A stretch of 64,000 bases of DNA from Acidobacteriota bacterium (GTDB lineage Bacteria; Acidobacteriota; Terriglobia; Terriglobales; Acidobacteriaceae), in NCBI GenBank assembly GCA_016196065.1, contig JACPYL010000010.1:806001-870000 (forward strand), in the 5' to 3' direction. The notes under the pieces are model-generated. The model was not told the origin of the DNA, made no database searches, and was given only the letters and a program-made list of their open reading frames with translations. Shown here piece after piece: positions 27,470-36,881 of the stretch; position 1 is the first letter of the stretch; each line of letters begins with the position of its first letter. The translations under genes and the position numbers were made by a program.

Positions 27470-27910
27470 ATGAGTGAGTGCGTAGAACCCATCGTAGGGA
27501 AGATTCTAGCCGGATGGCGGTATGACATCTCCGGCCTGGCTGCAGAGATGCGCGGCGACTACGAAGCGCACTTCGCCGATTGCCCGCATTGCCTCCAGCG
27601 CCAGCAACTCCACCGCATTATCGACATTTCCCTCATTGTGCTCGCTTCAGTTTCAGCGGCGATGTTCCTGCTCGCCTTTGCAGTGATCCGATATTTTGGT
27701 CCGCGGCACGCTTTCTGGCTCGAAGTGGCCGCCCTGGCAGGATTCGCGTTGTCGGCGTTGATCTGGCTGGTTGTCGCGGTCGCGACGCCCGCGCCCATGG
27801 CGGTCGTCGACGTGGCCCGGATCGGGGCTCGTCGCGTGCATGATCGCCTGCCGGCGGAAATCCGTGAAAAGCTCCCCGAAGAGTTGCGCATGAAGATTAC
27901 GGGTTCGTGA
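27470..27910 (+). CDS. Zinc-finger/anti-sigma-like membrane protein
   Basis: A 146-residue protein. The N-terminal 45 residues contain YEAHFADCPHC, a His-x3-Cys-x2-Cys arrangement seen in anti-sigma zinc-finger domains. Two membrane helices follow (LIVLASVSAAMFLLAFAVI and ALAGFALSALIWLVVAVA) and then a charged cytoplasmic-type tail. No sigma factor gene is adjacent, so an anti-sigma role is only suggested. It is co-oriented with, and six bases from, the MBL hydrolase gene. Confidence 0.62.
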   Translation: MSECVEPIVGKILAGWRYDISGLAAEMRGDYEAHFADCPHCLQRQQLHRIIDISLIVLASVSAAMFLLAFAVIRYFGPRHAFWLEVAALAGFALSALIWLVVAVATPAPMAVVDVARIGARRVHDRLPAEIREKLPEELRMKITGS

Positions 27911-27947
27911 TTCTTCTCCTGGGTTTGTGCATCCTAACCATTCAGTG

Positions 27948-28292
27948 ATGGGACGCTTAGCAAAAATCGCTGCCTTGGCTGTTCTGGCGGCCACAGCTGT
28001 AAGTCCGCTGGTGTCGCAGTCGCTGCTTTTGCACGCATCGCGTTCGGAAAGCTCCTCTGGCTGCCACGGACATGGGAGTAAAGCGCCCTTACCCCAACCT
28101 GCTAAATATCAGTGCTGCTTGACGGGCCATAGCCCTGCTGTCCTGCAGGCGGCGCATGCAATCCCCACACCTGATGAACTTCCTGTGGCAGATGTCATTG
28201 AGCCCGCTGTCAGGCTGCATGAACATCTCGGGTTGGAGAAACTCGGCGTCTCTTTGGGCAGCCCGCCGCGAGCAACTCCGCTCCGGATCTGA
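27948..28292 (+). CDS. Small exported Cys/His-containing protein
   Basis: The ATG at 27948 is chosen over the GTG at 27927 because a signal peptide (IAALAVLAATAVSPLVSQ) follows it closely. The mature part has CHGHGS and QCCLTGHSPA, a Cys/His pattern that could bind metal. About 114 residues. I do not recognise a family. Its neighbour downstream carries a His/Met-rich N-terminus, so a shared role in metal (perhaps copper) handling is possible but unproven. Confidence 0.55.
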   Translation: MGRLAKIAALAVLAATAVSPLVSQSLLLHASRSESSSGCHGHGSKAPLPQPAKYQCCLTGHSPAVLQAAHAIPTPDELPVADVIEPAVRLHEHLGLEKLGVSLGSPPRATPLRI

Positions 28293-28372
28293 TCTCTCCA
28301 CTACGTGAATCCAGTGGCAGTGCCTGCCTCGTCTCCAATTTATTTGATCGTTTGCTGATTAAGGAGTGTTAC

Positions 28373-29686
28373 GTGCGCGCGTTGATTCGGTGTCTGTTTG
28401 TAGTTGGCGTTCTGACCGTGGTGGCGCAGTCGCAAGAGAATCCCCACGATATGCCGGGTCACGATCACTCCGCCCAGGGGCAAATGCCGGGAATGCAGAT
28501 GTCGTCTTCAAACGACACACCCGACTGGCTCCCCTCCCCACATGGTTCTTCGGGCACAGGTTGGCAGCCCGTCGCCACGCCGGCGCATTTGTGGATGAAG
28601 TCCGTTGGCAGTTGGGACCTGATGGCTCACGGCGCGCTCTTCATCGACTACAACCAGCAAGGCGGGCCGCGTGGAGCAGGGAAGGCGGAATCGGTGAACT
28701 GGTTGATGCTGATGGAACAGCATCCATTGGCAGGCGGCACGATTCTGTTTCGCGAGATGTTTTCGGCCGAGTCGCTGACTGCACCCCATCCCGGCTTCGG
28801 ACAAATCTTTCAGACGGGCGAAACTTATCACGGACAGCCGCTGGTCGATCACCAGCATCCACACAATCTATTTGCCGAGCTGGCGCTGTACTATACGCAT
28901 CCCATCAGCGACAAGGTTTCCTGGTTATTTTATGGCGGGCCAGTGGGAGAGCCGGCGTTAGGGCCGGTGGCCTTCATGCATCGCGCCTCCACTTCCGAGT
29001 TGCCGATGGCTCCCCTCTCGCATCACTTACAGGACTCCACTCACACGAGTTTTGGAGTTGTTACTACGGGGCTGATAGTAGATCGCTTGAAGCTGGAAGT
29101 TTCCGCGTTCAATGCCCGCGAACCGAACGAACAGCGTTATGGGATTCAGCTGGCGGCGCTCGACTCGTGGTCAGGGCGGCTGAGCTTCGCTCCCTCACAA
29201 AACTGGTCGGCCCAGTACAGCTACGGAAGGCTGGAACATCCCGAAGCGCTTGAGTCCGGCAGCGAGCATCGCCAGTCCGCGTCGGTCGAGTATGTGCATC
29301 CGTTCGAGAATGGTTCTTGGGCGACCTCGGTCATCTGGGGGCGGAAGCACAAAGTGCTTGAAGACCGCAATCTCAACAGCTATCTGCTGGAGTCGACAGC
29401 TAATTTCAAGACGCGTAACTACGCTTTCGGACGCATCGAGTTAGTCGACAAAGACGAGCTTTTTCCCAACGATCCCACTCATCCGAGCCTGCGCATTGGG
29501 GCGTACACGGTTGGAGGAGCGCGCGATCTCATCCACGACCGGCTCTGGCAGTTGGCACTCGGCGCTGACGTCACGTTCTATTCCAAACCGGACGTGTTGC
29601 GTGCTATCTACGGCGAGCGACCGGTTTCTTTCCAGGTATTTCTGCGGATGCGTCCTGGCTCCCGAAGCCATCAACATTCGCATTGA
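28373..29686 (+). CDS. Exported beta-barrel-like protein with His/Met-rich N-terminus
   Basis: I choose GTG 28373, which has AAGGAG six bases upstream, over the frame start at 28352. The 437-residue product has a signal peptide (LFVVGVLTVVAQS) and then HDMPGHDHSAQGQMPGMQMS, a His/Met cluster typical of periplasmic copper-binding segments. The remainder shows alternating strands ending in VSFQVFLRMRPGSRSHQHSH, like an outer-membrane barrel. Such proteins occur near copper-resistance genes, but no copper ATPase or efflux pump is in this window. The function is therefore inferred only in outline. Confidence 0.68.
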   Translation: MRALIRCLFVVGVLTVVAQSQENPHDMPGHDHSAQGQMPGMQMSSSNDTPDWLPSPHGSSGTGWQPVATPAHLWMKSVGSWDLMAHGALFIDYNQQGGPRGAGKAESVNWLMLMEQHPLAGGTILFREMFSAESLTAPHPGFGQIFQTGETYHGQPLVDHQHPHNLFAELALYYTHPISDKVSWLFYGGPVGEPALGPVAFMHRASTSELPMAPLSHHLQDSTHTSFGVVTTGLIVDRLKLEVSAFNAREPNEQRYGIQLAALDSWSGRLSFAPSQNWSAQYSYGRLEHPEALESGSEHRQSASVEYVHPFENGSWATSVIWGRKHKVLEDRNLNSYLLESTANFKTRNYAFGRIELVDKDELFPNDPTHPSLRIGAYTVGGARDLIHDRLWQLALGADVTFYSKPDVLRAIYGERPVSFQVFLRMRPGSRSHQHSH

Positions 29687-29764
29687 CCGCGACATTACTT
29701 TGGAAGATTCTCCTGCAACATTGTGCTTTGTTCGCTGCGTTAAAAAGAGCATTATCTAGGGGCC

Positions 29765-30178
29765 ATGGGAGCAGCGCTCCGAACCATACGCCTGATTCAA
29801 GTCGCAATGCTGGTCAGCATTGGAATCTACGCTGTCGTGGGCGAAGTTGCCGGCACGCGTTTGGTGGTCAACGCGAATACCCTGTACGCCATTTCTTTTG
29901 CTTCGATCAGCCTGGTGGGCGCAATCCTGGTGGTACGAAAGACGATGGTTCTGCAGTCGGAAGCCGAACTCGCCGAGAAACCCGGCGACGCTGTGATCCT
30001 GGCGCGCTGGCGGGCTGGATACACCGTGACCTACGTCTTGTGCGAGGCGTTGGCCCTGTTCGGATTGCTGCTGCGCATCATGGGATTTCCGCTCCTCCAA
30101 GTCTGGCCCTACTATGTGGGCAGCATCGCTCTTCTGCTTCTGTTTTGGCCCCGCCTGCCCCGGATCAATCGGCCGTAG
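29765..30178 (+). CDS. Four-helix integral membrane protein, unknown function
   Basis: A 137-residue protein with hydrophobic segments at VAMLVSIGIYAVVGEVAG, LYAISFASISLVGAILVV, VTYVLCEALALFGLLLRIM and VGSIALLLLFW, so four membrane spans. No signature motif is recognised. It starts with ATG at 29765, 78 bases after the barrel-like protein, in the same orientation, and could be part of that group. Confidence 0.7.
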   Translation: MGAALRTIRLIQVAMLVSIGIYAVVGEVAGTRLVVNANTLYAISFASISLVGAILVVRKTMVLQSEAELAEKPGDAVILARWRAGYTVTYVLCEALALFGLLLRIMGFPLLQVWPYYVGSIALLLLFWPRLPRINRP

Positions 30179-30387
30179 CGCCAGCCCATCTGCATTTCAA
30201 TCGCTTCCTTTCGAGGCACGCCCTTCCGGCCAATGATGGTTTGATGGTCCGTACGATTTCGGAGATACCGTCGTGGTTACTTCCGTCGTACCCTTTCTAC
30301 TCACCGCCCACTCGCACGGAACGTTGACCGTGCTCGGGCTTCAGGGTAAAGTGGCAATAGTAAAGGCTTTCCCCCCTGTCGTGCCCT

Positions 30388-31674
30388 GTGCGCTCCGCCT
30401 TCTTCAAACTCGTCGTGATCGTGTTGGCCGCCGCCAGTCTGGCATCAGCCGCGCCCGGACAGTTCTCTGTCCAGAAGCGCATCGGCCTCACGACCGGTGA
30501 CCAATGGGAGCCCGCCTTGTCGGCCGATGGCGTCGGCCACATTTACGTTCTCTATCCTCACTACAACGCGGTCCCGACTTGCCAGGATTGCGTCGCTCCG
30601 ACCATGTTGCTGGTTGCGAGCAGCGACAATGGCAAGACCTGGCAAGAGCCGCGCGTGATGCTGGAATCCTCCACCGGGCAATATGACGCCCAGATTGTCG
30701 TGGATCCCGCCGACCGCCGTACCGTGTACGCGGCCTGGCTCCAGAACAAGAAGCGCGTTGTGATGCTGGCCAAGTCGGTCGACTTTGGTGCGAGCTGGAA
30801 TATCGGGATCGCCGTGCGTAGCGAAGTGGAACTTGATAAGCCCGCCCTTGCCGTTCGCGGACAACGCCTCGTAATCGGATTCAACCACGAAGAAGAAGTC
30901 TGGGTAGCCGCCTCGCAGGATGGAGGGCGCAACTTCTCCAACGCGCAGGTCAATAGCAACGCTAGTCCCGGATGGTCGCTGCTGGGTGGCGCGACGATTG
31001 ATCCTGCGGGCAATGCCTACTTGTCGTGGGGGTCATACTCAAAGGCAAGTGGCGCGCGCGGCCCCGTCAATCTCTACGTTGCGAAGTCAACGGATGCAGG
31101 CAAGACGGCATGGGCCGCAACCCGGCTCGATACGTCTGCAGCCGCTCCGGGATGCCAGGACGAAGACTGCGGTGAAGCCTACCTGGGAGCTCAGATCTCG
31201 CTTACTTCGGACGCTGGGGGGACGCTGTACGCGCTCTGGAGTTCGGGCAGCAAGCGCCTCGGCCCACAGCGGATTTACTTCTCGACGTCTACCAACGGTG
31301 GTGATTCCTGGCTGCCGCGTACCAGCGTGTCGCTCGCGGCAAATGGCGTCGAGCACGCTTTTCCGGCCGTCGTGGCCGGCGCTGCAGGCGATATCCGCAT
31401 CGCGTGGATGGACACTCGCAACGATCCGAAAACCCTGCAGCAGTGGAATACCTTCTACCGCAGCTCCAACAACGGCGGAGCAACCTGGTCTACTGAGTCT
31501 CGTCTGTCTAGTTATGTCCCCGGCTATCGCTACATCGGCAGGAAGGGCTTCCGTTTTCCCTTCGGAGACTATTTCGGAATCGCCATCGACAATCACGACG
31601 ACACCCACATCGTCTGGGGCGAAGGGATGAATTATCAGAGTCCGGGATCGATCTGGTACGCGGGCGGACGCTAG
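30388..31674 (+). CDS. Secreted sialidase-like BNR-repeat protein
   Basis: A 428-residue protein beginning at GTG 30388 with a signal peptide (FFKLVVIVLAAASLASA). It contains several Asp-box motifs of BNR type: SSDNGKTW, SVDFGASW, SQDGGRNF, STDAGKTAW, STNGGDSW and SSNNGGATW. These mark a six-bladed beta-propeller of the sialidase superfamily. The catalytic arginine triad and Tyr/Glu of true sialidases cannot be assigned by eye, so enzymatic activity is uncertain. It stands alone between a membrane protein and the convergent EF-P gene. Confidence 0.83.
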   Translation: MRSAFFKLVVIVLAAASLASAAPGQFSVQKRIGLTTGDQWEPALSADGVGHIYVLYPHYNAVPTCQDCVAPTMLLVASSDNGKTWQEPRVMLESSTGQYDAQIVVDPADRRTVYAAWLQNKKRVVMLAKSVDFGASWNIGIAVRSEVELDKPALAVRGQRLVIGFNHEEEVWVAASQDGGRNFSNAQVNSNASPGWSLLGGATIDPAGNAYLSWGSYSKASGARGPVNLYVAKSTDAGKTAWAATRLDTSAAAPGCQDEDCGEAYLGAQISLTSDAGGTLYALWSSGSKRLGPQRIYFSTSTNGGDSWLPRTSVSLAANGVEHAFPAVVAGAAGDIRIAWMDTRNDPKTLQQWNTFYRSSNNGGATWSTESRLSSYVPGYRYIGRKGFRFPFGDYFGIAIDNHDDTHIVWGEGMNYQSPGSIWYAGGR

Positions 31675-31707
31675 CTGAATATTGCGGCGCTGCCAACCTT
31701 CGAAATC

Positions 31708-32283
31708 CTATGCCCGCCCTGCAAACTCCCGATTCTCCGTGGACACTTTTACCTTTTCGCCCTGCTTAATGAAAAGAGGTACACGGATTTCCAGGCCGGT
31801 TTCCAGTTTGGCGGGTTTCGTGACGGTGCCGCTCGACGTGTCGCCCTTCACTCCGGGCTCGGTGTATTCAACATTCAATTCCACGAAGGTGGGCAGGTCC
31901 AACCCAATCGGATTTCCGTTGAATTTGCGTAACTCGATGATGGCGCCTTCCACCAGGAAATCCAGCGCGCCGGAGACCATGGCCTCGGAGAGCGTCAGCG
32001 TTTCGTAGCTCTCCTGATCCAGAAAATGCGAGCCGTCGCCGTCGCTGTATAAATACGACGCAGGAACTGATACCAGATCGGGCTCCTTGAACTTGTCACT
32101 CGCCTTGAATGATTTTTCAAACACTGCGTTGGTGAGCAGGTTGCGCATCTTAAGACGGACCAGCGTTTGCCCGCCGCGTGCAGTCGGCGTGTTTACCACT
32201 GCTTCCAGGCACAAATAGGGAATGTCTTCGTACTCAAAAACTGCCTTGCGTTTGATTTCAATTGCATCAATCAATGAAGCCAT
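31708..32283 (-). CDS. efp: Elongation factor P family protein with EfpL/YeiP-like arginine tip
   Basis: The start at 32283 gives 191 residues; the longer frame to 32436 runs into pyrD. It has the three EF-P domains, with VEYTEPGVKGDTSSGTVTKP and LEIRVPLFIKQGEKVKVST in the C-terminal half. EF-P stimulates peptide-bond formation at proline stretches on the ribosome. The functional loop reads TPTARGGQT, with Arg at the tip in place of the usual modified Lys. This is close to the PTARGAAT loop I recall for E. coli YeiP (EfpL). No modification gene (epmA or earP) is nearby. It follows pyrD by 73 bases on the same strand. Confidence 0.85.
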   Translation of the reverse strand: MASLIDAIEIKRKAVFEYEDIPYLCLEAVVNTPTARGGQTLVRLKMRNLLTNAVFEKSFKASDKFKEPDLVSVPASYLYSDGDGSHFLDQESYETLTLSEAMVSGALDFLVEGAIIELRKFNGNPIGLDLPTFVELNVEYTEPGVKGDTSSGTVTKPAKLETGLEIRVPLFIKQGEKVKVSTENREFAGRA

Positions 32284-32356
32284 AAAATTCCTCAAAATCT
32301 TTGCTGCACTCGTTTTAGTGATCGCGGGAACAAGGCGCCCACGAGGCGGTGAGATT

Positions 32357-33295
32357 TTATTCCGTGAGCATCCCGCCGGTAACTTCGCGGATCTTCTGTA
32401 TGCGATGTTCGCGGCAATAGTTGGTGAGTTCGTCAACCAATTTTTCCGTTGCTACCGGATCGAAGTAGCTCGCCGTTCCCATCTGCACCGCGCTCGCGCC
32501 TGCAAGCATGAATTCGATGACGTCGACGGCGGTCGTAATACCGCCCATGCCGATGACCGGAATTTTTACCGAGTGCGCGGCGTCATAGACCATGCGGAGG
32601 GCAATCGGTTTGATCGCCGGCCCGGAGAGGCCAGCCGTGACGTTGGCAATCCGTGGCCGCCGCGTATCCGCGTCAATGGCCATCGCGAGAAACGTATTGA
32701 CGAGCGAGATCGCGTCCGCGCCAGCCTCTTCTGCAACCCGCGCCATTTGCGCAATGCTGGTGACGTTAGGGGAGAGTTTGACGATCAGAGGGTGCTTGGC
32801 GATGCGCTTGGTGTAGCGCACAACTTCATCGAGCAAATGAGGGTCGCTGCCGAACTGGATGCCTCCGTGCGCCGTGTTTGGGCAAGAAACATTCAACTCA
32901 TACGCCGCGATGCCTTCGCCTTCATTGAGAATTTCGATGGTGTGCTCATAGTCCGGCCGGGTATATCCAAAAACATTTGCAAACACGACAATGTTTTTCT
33001 TCTGGCGGAGAGCTGGAAGTTTTTCGTCAACGAATGCGCGCGCGCCGATGTTCTGCAAGCCAATCGCATTCAACATTCCCGCCGGTGTTTCAAACAATCG
33101 CGGCGGAGGATTCCCCGTCATCGGCTCTTTCGACAATCCCTTCACAACGAATCCACCGAGCCGGTCAAGATGGACGATATCTTCAAACTCAATGCCGTAT
33201 CCGAACGTGCCGGAAGCCGCGATGATCGGATTCTTTAGTTCGATCCCAGCGACGCTGACAGTCAGATCGGGAAGGTTGGCGGAAGCCGGCGTCAT
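32357..33295 (-). CDS. pyrD: Dihydroorotate dehydrogenase, class 1B type
   Basis: Flavin enzyme of pyrimidine synthesis, 312 residues. The catalytic cysteine is C138 in NVSCPN (135-140), which marks the cytosolic class 1 enzymes; class 2 would have Ser. Other motifs are IAASGTFGYG near the N-terminus, KLSPNVT, and the phosphate-binding IGMGGI and GASAVQMGTA. The NAD-linked class 1B normally needs a PyrK partner, which is not adjacent. The ATG overlaps the stop of the upstream phosphatase by four bases (ATGA). Confidence 0.93.
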   Translation of the reverse strand: MTPASANLPDLTVSVAGIELKNPIIAASGTFGYGIEFEDIVHLDRLGGFVVKGLSKEPMTGNPPPRLFETPAGMLNAIGLQNIGARAFVDEKLPALRQKKNIVVFANVFGYTRPDYEHTIEILNEGEGIAAYELNVSCPNTAHGGIQFGSDPHLLDEVVRYTKRIAKHPLIVKLSPNVTSIAQMARVAEEAGADAISLVNTFLAMAIDADTRRPRIANVTAGLSGPAIKPIALRMVYDAAHSVKIPVIGMGGITTAVDVIEFMLAGASAVQMGTASYFDPVATEKLVDELTNYCREHRIQKIREVTGGMLTE

Positions 33296-34899
33296 TGCAC
33301 TTCTCCTGCGGGCGCAGGCTTATGCGGAACCTGCAGTGCCTCGGTCAACACTCGTCCTGTCGCATGAGTCGGCGCATTAATCCCAAGCAGCGATGCGAAC
33401 GTCACTGCCAGATCGACCGGTTCAGCGTGCGTGTGATAGGTGCCGGGCTGAAATGCGAGGCCGTAAAACGCGAGCGGCACATGAGTGTCGTACGAGTAAG
33501 GCGTTGCATGATCCGTACCTGACAAGCTTCCCACGCTAAAAGCGTTGGGAACTCCCATCACATACCAGCCTCCAACGGCCGAATAACTGTGGGCATAGCG
33601 ACGCCCCATTTCGGTGTGAGGCGTGTCTCCATGTGCGAGTTGTGATTTGGTGTAATAAGCCGGAAATCCTGCCTGTTTCATCGCTTCGCCGGCATCGGCT
33701 TCGGCGTCAGCCTCTTTGTGACCGGCGAATGCTTCATCATTCAACCACGCCAGCGGATAGTCGAGCGCGAGCAAGTAGTCCGCAGTCTTGGAATATTTTT
33801 TCCCGAGCAGGGAATCGATTTGTTTGCGGAGTGCATCGTCGTCCAGGTTCACGGCGGGCAGGCGCAAGGACTTGGCAAATTCCGGCAAGGGTGCGACACC
33901 GTGATCGGCGGAAAGTGCCATCCAGATATTGGCCAGTCCGACCTGACGTCCGAGGAAGGTAACAAACTCAGCGATCTGGCGATCAAGCTCAAGAGCCATC
34001 CCACGCATCTTCGGAGTGTCAGGGCCTACCTGGTGTCCCAGAATATCGTTGGCAGAGAGACTGACGATAAGCAGGTCCGTGGCCGCTCCGGCGCCGAGTT
34101 TTTCGTAGAGGACCAATTCCTTCGCGAACTCGAATTCATAATCGTTCGCGAAAGGAGTTGAGCCGATGACTTCGTAGAATCCTGCGGGAGTACCGTTGTT
34201 CCCTTTGCGGGGCGTAGTGGAACCTAGTAGATTTCCGTCGCTGTCTTTCCACTCGCGGTTCCAATATTTGTCGGTGCGATGGTTGCTATTAAAGTTGTGC
34301 ACCCACTCGGGAAGTTCGTGCCGGTAGTAAGTGGAGGTGATAAAGGCGCCCGATTTACCGTCAATCCAGTACGCACCATCCCCCGCAAAGCCCGCGGGAA
34401 GAATCGCCGCACGATCCTTCAGCGAGACTCCAAACACACGCGCTTTCCCGCCCGTGGCGAGCTTCAATTCGTCGCCCAACGTATCGGCGAGGAGATTGTG
34501 AGGCGAAGAGCCCACCGAAGTACCGGTCACGCCGACGATTTGAGTGGCGTCATCCTGAACGGACGTGACTCGTTTCTTTTTGATTGGATCCCACCATTCG
34601 TTGGCGACGATCCCGTGCCCGCTGGTATAGGTTCCCGTGAAAAGGGTGGCATGGCCGGGGCCTGTGCGGGTGTTCGCGTAGTCGTAGTTGCAATCCGTGA
34701 AATATGCACCGTGATCGAGGAACATGCGGAAACCGCCCTCGCCGAATTGATCGCGATAACGTTCGAGGTAGTCTCCACGAAATTGGTCGATGACAATGAC
34801 GACGATCAGCTTGGGGCGCGCATTGTAGGCGGACGCCCACGCGCACGGGATCGACAACAGCAAGAGCAATGCAATGTGGCAGGGACGGGTGAGTCTCAT
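33292..34899 (-). CDS. Exported alkaline phosphatase/phosphodiesterase superfamily protein
   Basis: The ATG at 34899 is chosen because a signal peptide (ALLLLLSIPCAWASA) follows at once; the frame to 34974 lacks this. The 535-residue product has the metal site VIVIDQFRGDY, the nucleophile region NTRTGPGHATLFTG with Thr at the attacking position, SANDILGHQVGPD and ALSADHGV. This is the PafA/type I phosphodiesterase branch of the alkaline phosphatase superfamily. It probably releases phosphate from organic phosphates in the periplasm. It overlaps pyrD by four bases; a functional link is not obvious. Confidence 0.87.
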   Translation of the reverse strand: MRLTRPCHIALLLLLSIPCAWASAYNARPKLIVVIVIDQFRGDYLERYRDQFGEGGFRMFLDHGAYFTDCNYDYANTRTGPGHATLFTGTYTSGHGIVANEWWDPIKKKRVTSVQDDATQIVGVTGTSVGSSPHNLLADTLGDELKLATGGKARVFGVSLKDRAAILPAGFAGDGAYWIDGKSGAFITSTYYRHELPEWVHNFNSNHRTDKYWNREWKDSDGNLLGSTTPRKGNNGTPAGFYEVIGSTPFANDYEFEFAKELVLYEKLGAGAATDLLIVSLSANDILGHQVGPDTPKMRGMALELDRQIAEFVTFLGRQVGLANIWMALSADHGVAPLPEFAKSLRLPAVNLDDDALRKQIDSLLGKKYSKTADYLLALDYPLAWLNDEAFAGHKEADAEADAGEAMKQAGFPAYYTKSQLAHGDTPHTEMGRRYAHSYSAVGGWYVMGVPNAFSVGSLSGTDHATPYSYDTHVPLAFYGLAFQPGTYHTHAEPVDLAVTFASLLGINAPTHATGRVLTEALQVPHKPAPAGEVQ

Positions 34900-35106
34900 T
34901 GCGGGATAGTTTACAGGAGAAAGAAGCCTTTTCACCGCCGGGATGCCGAAGGCCCGGAGTGGAGCCGGGAACAATCAGGTTCGTTGAGGGCTATCCGCAA
35001 GCAAGAAGGTCTGATTTCTGCCCGATCTGATTTTTGCCAGTATTTTCGGCGTGAACTCTGTTGTCCGTGCACACGGAATCGCACTTTTCAGCTAAAGTAA
35101 ATTGAC

Positions 35107-36399
35107 ATGCTTGATTTGAATTTTGTCCGCGACAATCTGGCGCTGGTGGAGGAAAAGCTGCGCCAGCGTGGCATGAACGCAGCCGAGGCGTTAAAAGACT
35201 TTGGGGCGATCGACACGGAACGCCGCCAGGCAATCACGGAGAACGAGACGCTAGGGGCGCGACGTAACCGTGCGTCCGAAGAGATTGCGAAGCTCAAGAA
35301 GAGCGGCCAGGATGCCTCCGCGCTGATTCAGGAAACCAAGGATTTGCGGGAGCAGATTCAGGCCGCCGAGAAACGGGCGAGTGAAGGTGATGCGCGGCTT
35401 AAGGAAATCCTCACCGCCATTCCCAATCTTCCGCATGCCAGCGTTCCTGTCGGCAAGAGCGCGGATGACAACGTAGAGGCACGGCGCTGGGGAACGCCTC
35501 CGGAGTTCGACTTCAAGCCGAAGCCGCACTGGGAACTCGGCGAGCAGTTGGGAGTCCTCGACCTGGAAACTGCCGCGAAGATTTCGGGGGCACGCTTTGC
35601 GGTGTACTGGGCTCTAGGGGCGAGGCTGGAACGTGCGCTCGCAAATTTCATGCTCGATCTGCACACGGGCGAGCACGGATACACAGAAGTTCTGCCGCCG
35701 TATCTGGTGAATTCCGAGTCGATGTATGGCACCGGGCAGCTGCCAAAATTCGCGCAGGATTTATTCAAGGTCCCACATGGCGAAAAGGATCTTTGGCTGA
35801 TTCCGACCGCAGAAGTGCCGGTCACGAACCTGTATCGCGATGAAGTGCTCGATAGCAGTCGACTGCCGATTTCGCTCACGGCGTACACGCCATGTTTCCG
35901 CAGCGAAGCCGGTTCCTACGGAAAAGACGTGCGCGGAATCATCCGGCAGCATCAGTTTCAGAAAGTGGAACTGGTGAAGTTTTCACATCCCGACAAGTCT
36001 TACGAGGAACTGGAGAAGCTGACGCACAACGCCGAGGTGGTATTGCAGAAACTCGGATTGCCCTATCGGGTGATGTCCCTGTGCACCGCCGACATGGGAT
36101 TTTCCTCGGCCAAGACCTATGACATTGAAGTTTGGCTGCCGGGGCAAGGACTGTTCCGCGAAATTTCTTCGTGCTCGAACTTCGAGGCATTTCAAGCCAG
36201 GCGTGCGAACATCCGTTTCCGTCCTGAAGGCAAGAACAAGACTGAACTTGTGCACACTCTGAACGGAAGCGCGCTGGCCGTGGGTCGAACGTGGGTGGCG
36301 ATTGTCGAGAACTATCAGCAGGCCGACGGCAGCGTTCGTATTCCGGAGGCGCTGCAACCTTATATGGGGACAGACCGCATCACGGCGAGAGGTTTCTGA
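35107..36399 (+). CDS. serS: Seryl-tRNA synthetase
   Basis: Class II aminoacyl-tRNA synthetase, 430 residues, normal length. The N-terminal tRNA-binding coiled coil ([20 protein letters not shown] and onward) is followed by the catalytic domain with motif 2 ([14 protein letters not shown]) and motif 3 ([19 protein letters not shown]). The serine-site sequences EVPVTN and [17 protein letters not shown] are present. It begins with ATG at 35107, and three envelope-type genes follow on the same strand. Confidence 0.96.
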   Translation: MLDLNFVRDNLALVEEKLRQRGMNAAEALKDFGAIDTERRQAITENETLGARRNRASEEIAKLKKSGQDASALIQETKDLREQIQAAEKRASEGDARLKEILTAIPNLPHASVPVGKSADDNVEARRWGTPPEFDFKPKPHWELGEQLGVLDLETAAKISGARFAVYWALGARLERALANFMLDLHTGEHGYTEVLPPYLVNSESMYGTGQLPKFAQDLFKVPHGEKDLWLIPTAEVPVTNLYRDEVLDSSRLPISLTAYTPCFRSEAGSYGKDVRGIIRQHQFQKVELVKFSHPDKSYEELEKLTHNAEVVLQKLGLPYRVMSLCTADMGFSSAKTYDIEVWLPGQGLFREISSCSNFEAFQARRANIRFRPEGKNKTELVHTLNGSALAVGRTWVAIVENYQQADGSVRIPEALQPYMGTDRITARGF

Positions 36400-36427
36400 G
36401 TCCGCTGATGCGAGCATTTGCTATCGT

Positions 36428-36868
36428 ATGAATTCCCAAATAGACTGGCAGCGTTCCGAGTCTCTGACGGTGCAGCCTGCCGACAACTCCTCCATGGGCG
36501 CGATCTGGCGCACAATTCGCGGATATATCCTCTGGTCCTACGAGCGTGGCAGCTTGCATTACGACATCATGGTCACGCTGATCCTGATCTTCGTTTTCGT
36601 TTCGCCCCTCTATATCAACTTTAACGACAAACCGGTAGAGCGGAATCCGCATCCTACTGGAGTGATGGTGATTCCCGATGCACATGGCGGGCTGATCTAT
36701 CAGATTCCGGCGTCCGCGGTGAACATGGGCAACGGCATCGATATTCGCCAGCAATTGCAGCGCATCGTGGAGCCGATCTCCGGCGCAGTGACGGTTACGG
36801 GATATGAAACGACGAAGGACGCCGCTGGGCACGTGCAAAGTTATAAGGTTTCGGTTGTAAAGGAGTAA
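36428..36868 (+). CDS. Single-span membrane protein of unknown function
   Basis: The ATG at 36428 is used; the longer frame to 36302 lies inside serS. The 146-residue product has one membrane helix (IMVTLILIFVFVSPLYINF) near residue 50 and a likely periplasmic C-terminal domain of about 75 residues. No family is recognised. It lies between serS and the LolA-like gene, 13 bases upstream of the latter, so the two are probably co-transcribed. Confidence 0.7.
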   Translation: MNSQIDWQRSESLTVQPADNSSMGAIWRTIRGYILWSYERGSLHYDIMVTLILIFVFVSPLYINFNDKPVERNPHPTGVMVIPDAHGGLIYQIPASAVNMGNGIDIRQQLQRIVEPISGAVTVTGYETTKDAAGHVQSYKVSVVKE

Positions 36869-36881
36869 GGCAGAACCTGTC

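Noticed and set aside
31708-32436. Longer form of EF-P starting at 32436
   Set aside because: The extra 51 residues overlap pyrD and do not look like EF-P; the family N-terminus begins at 32283.
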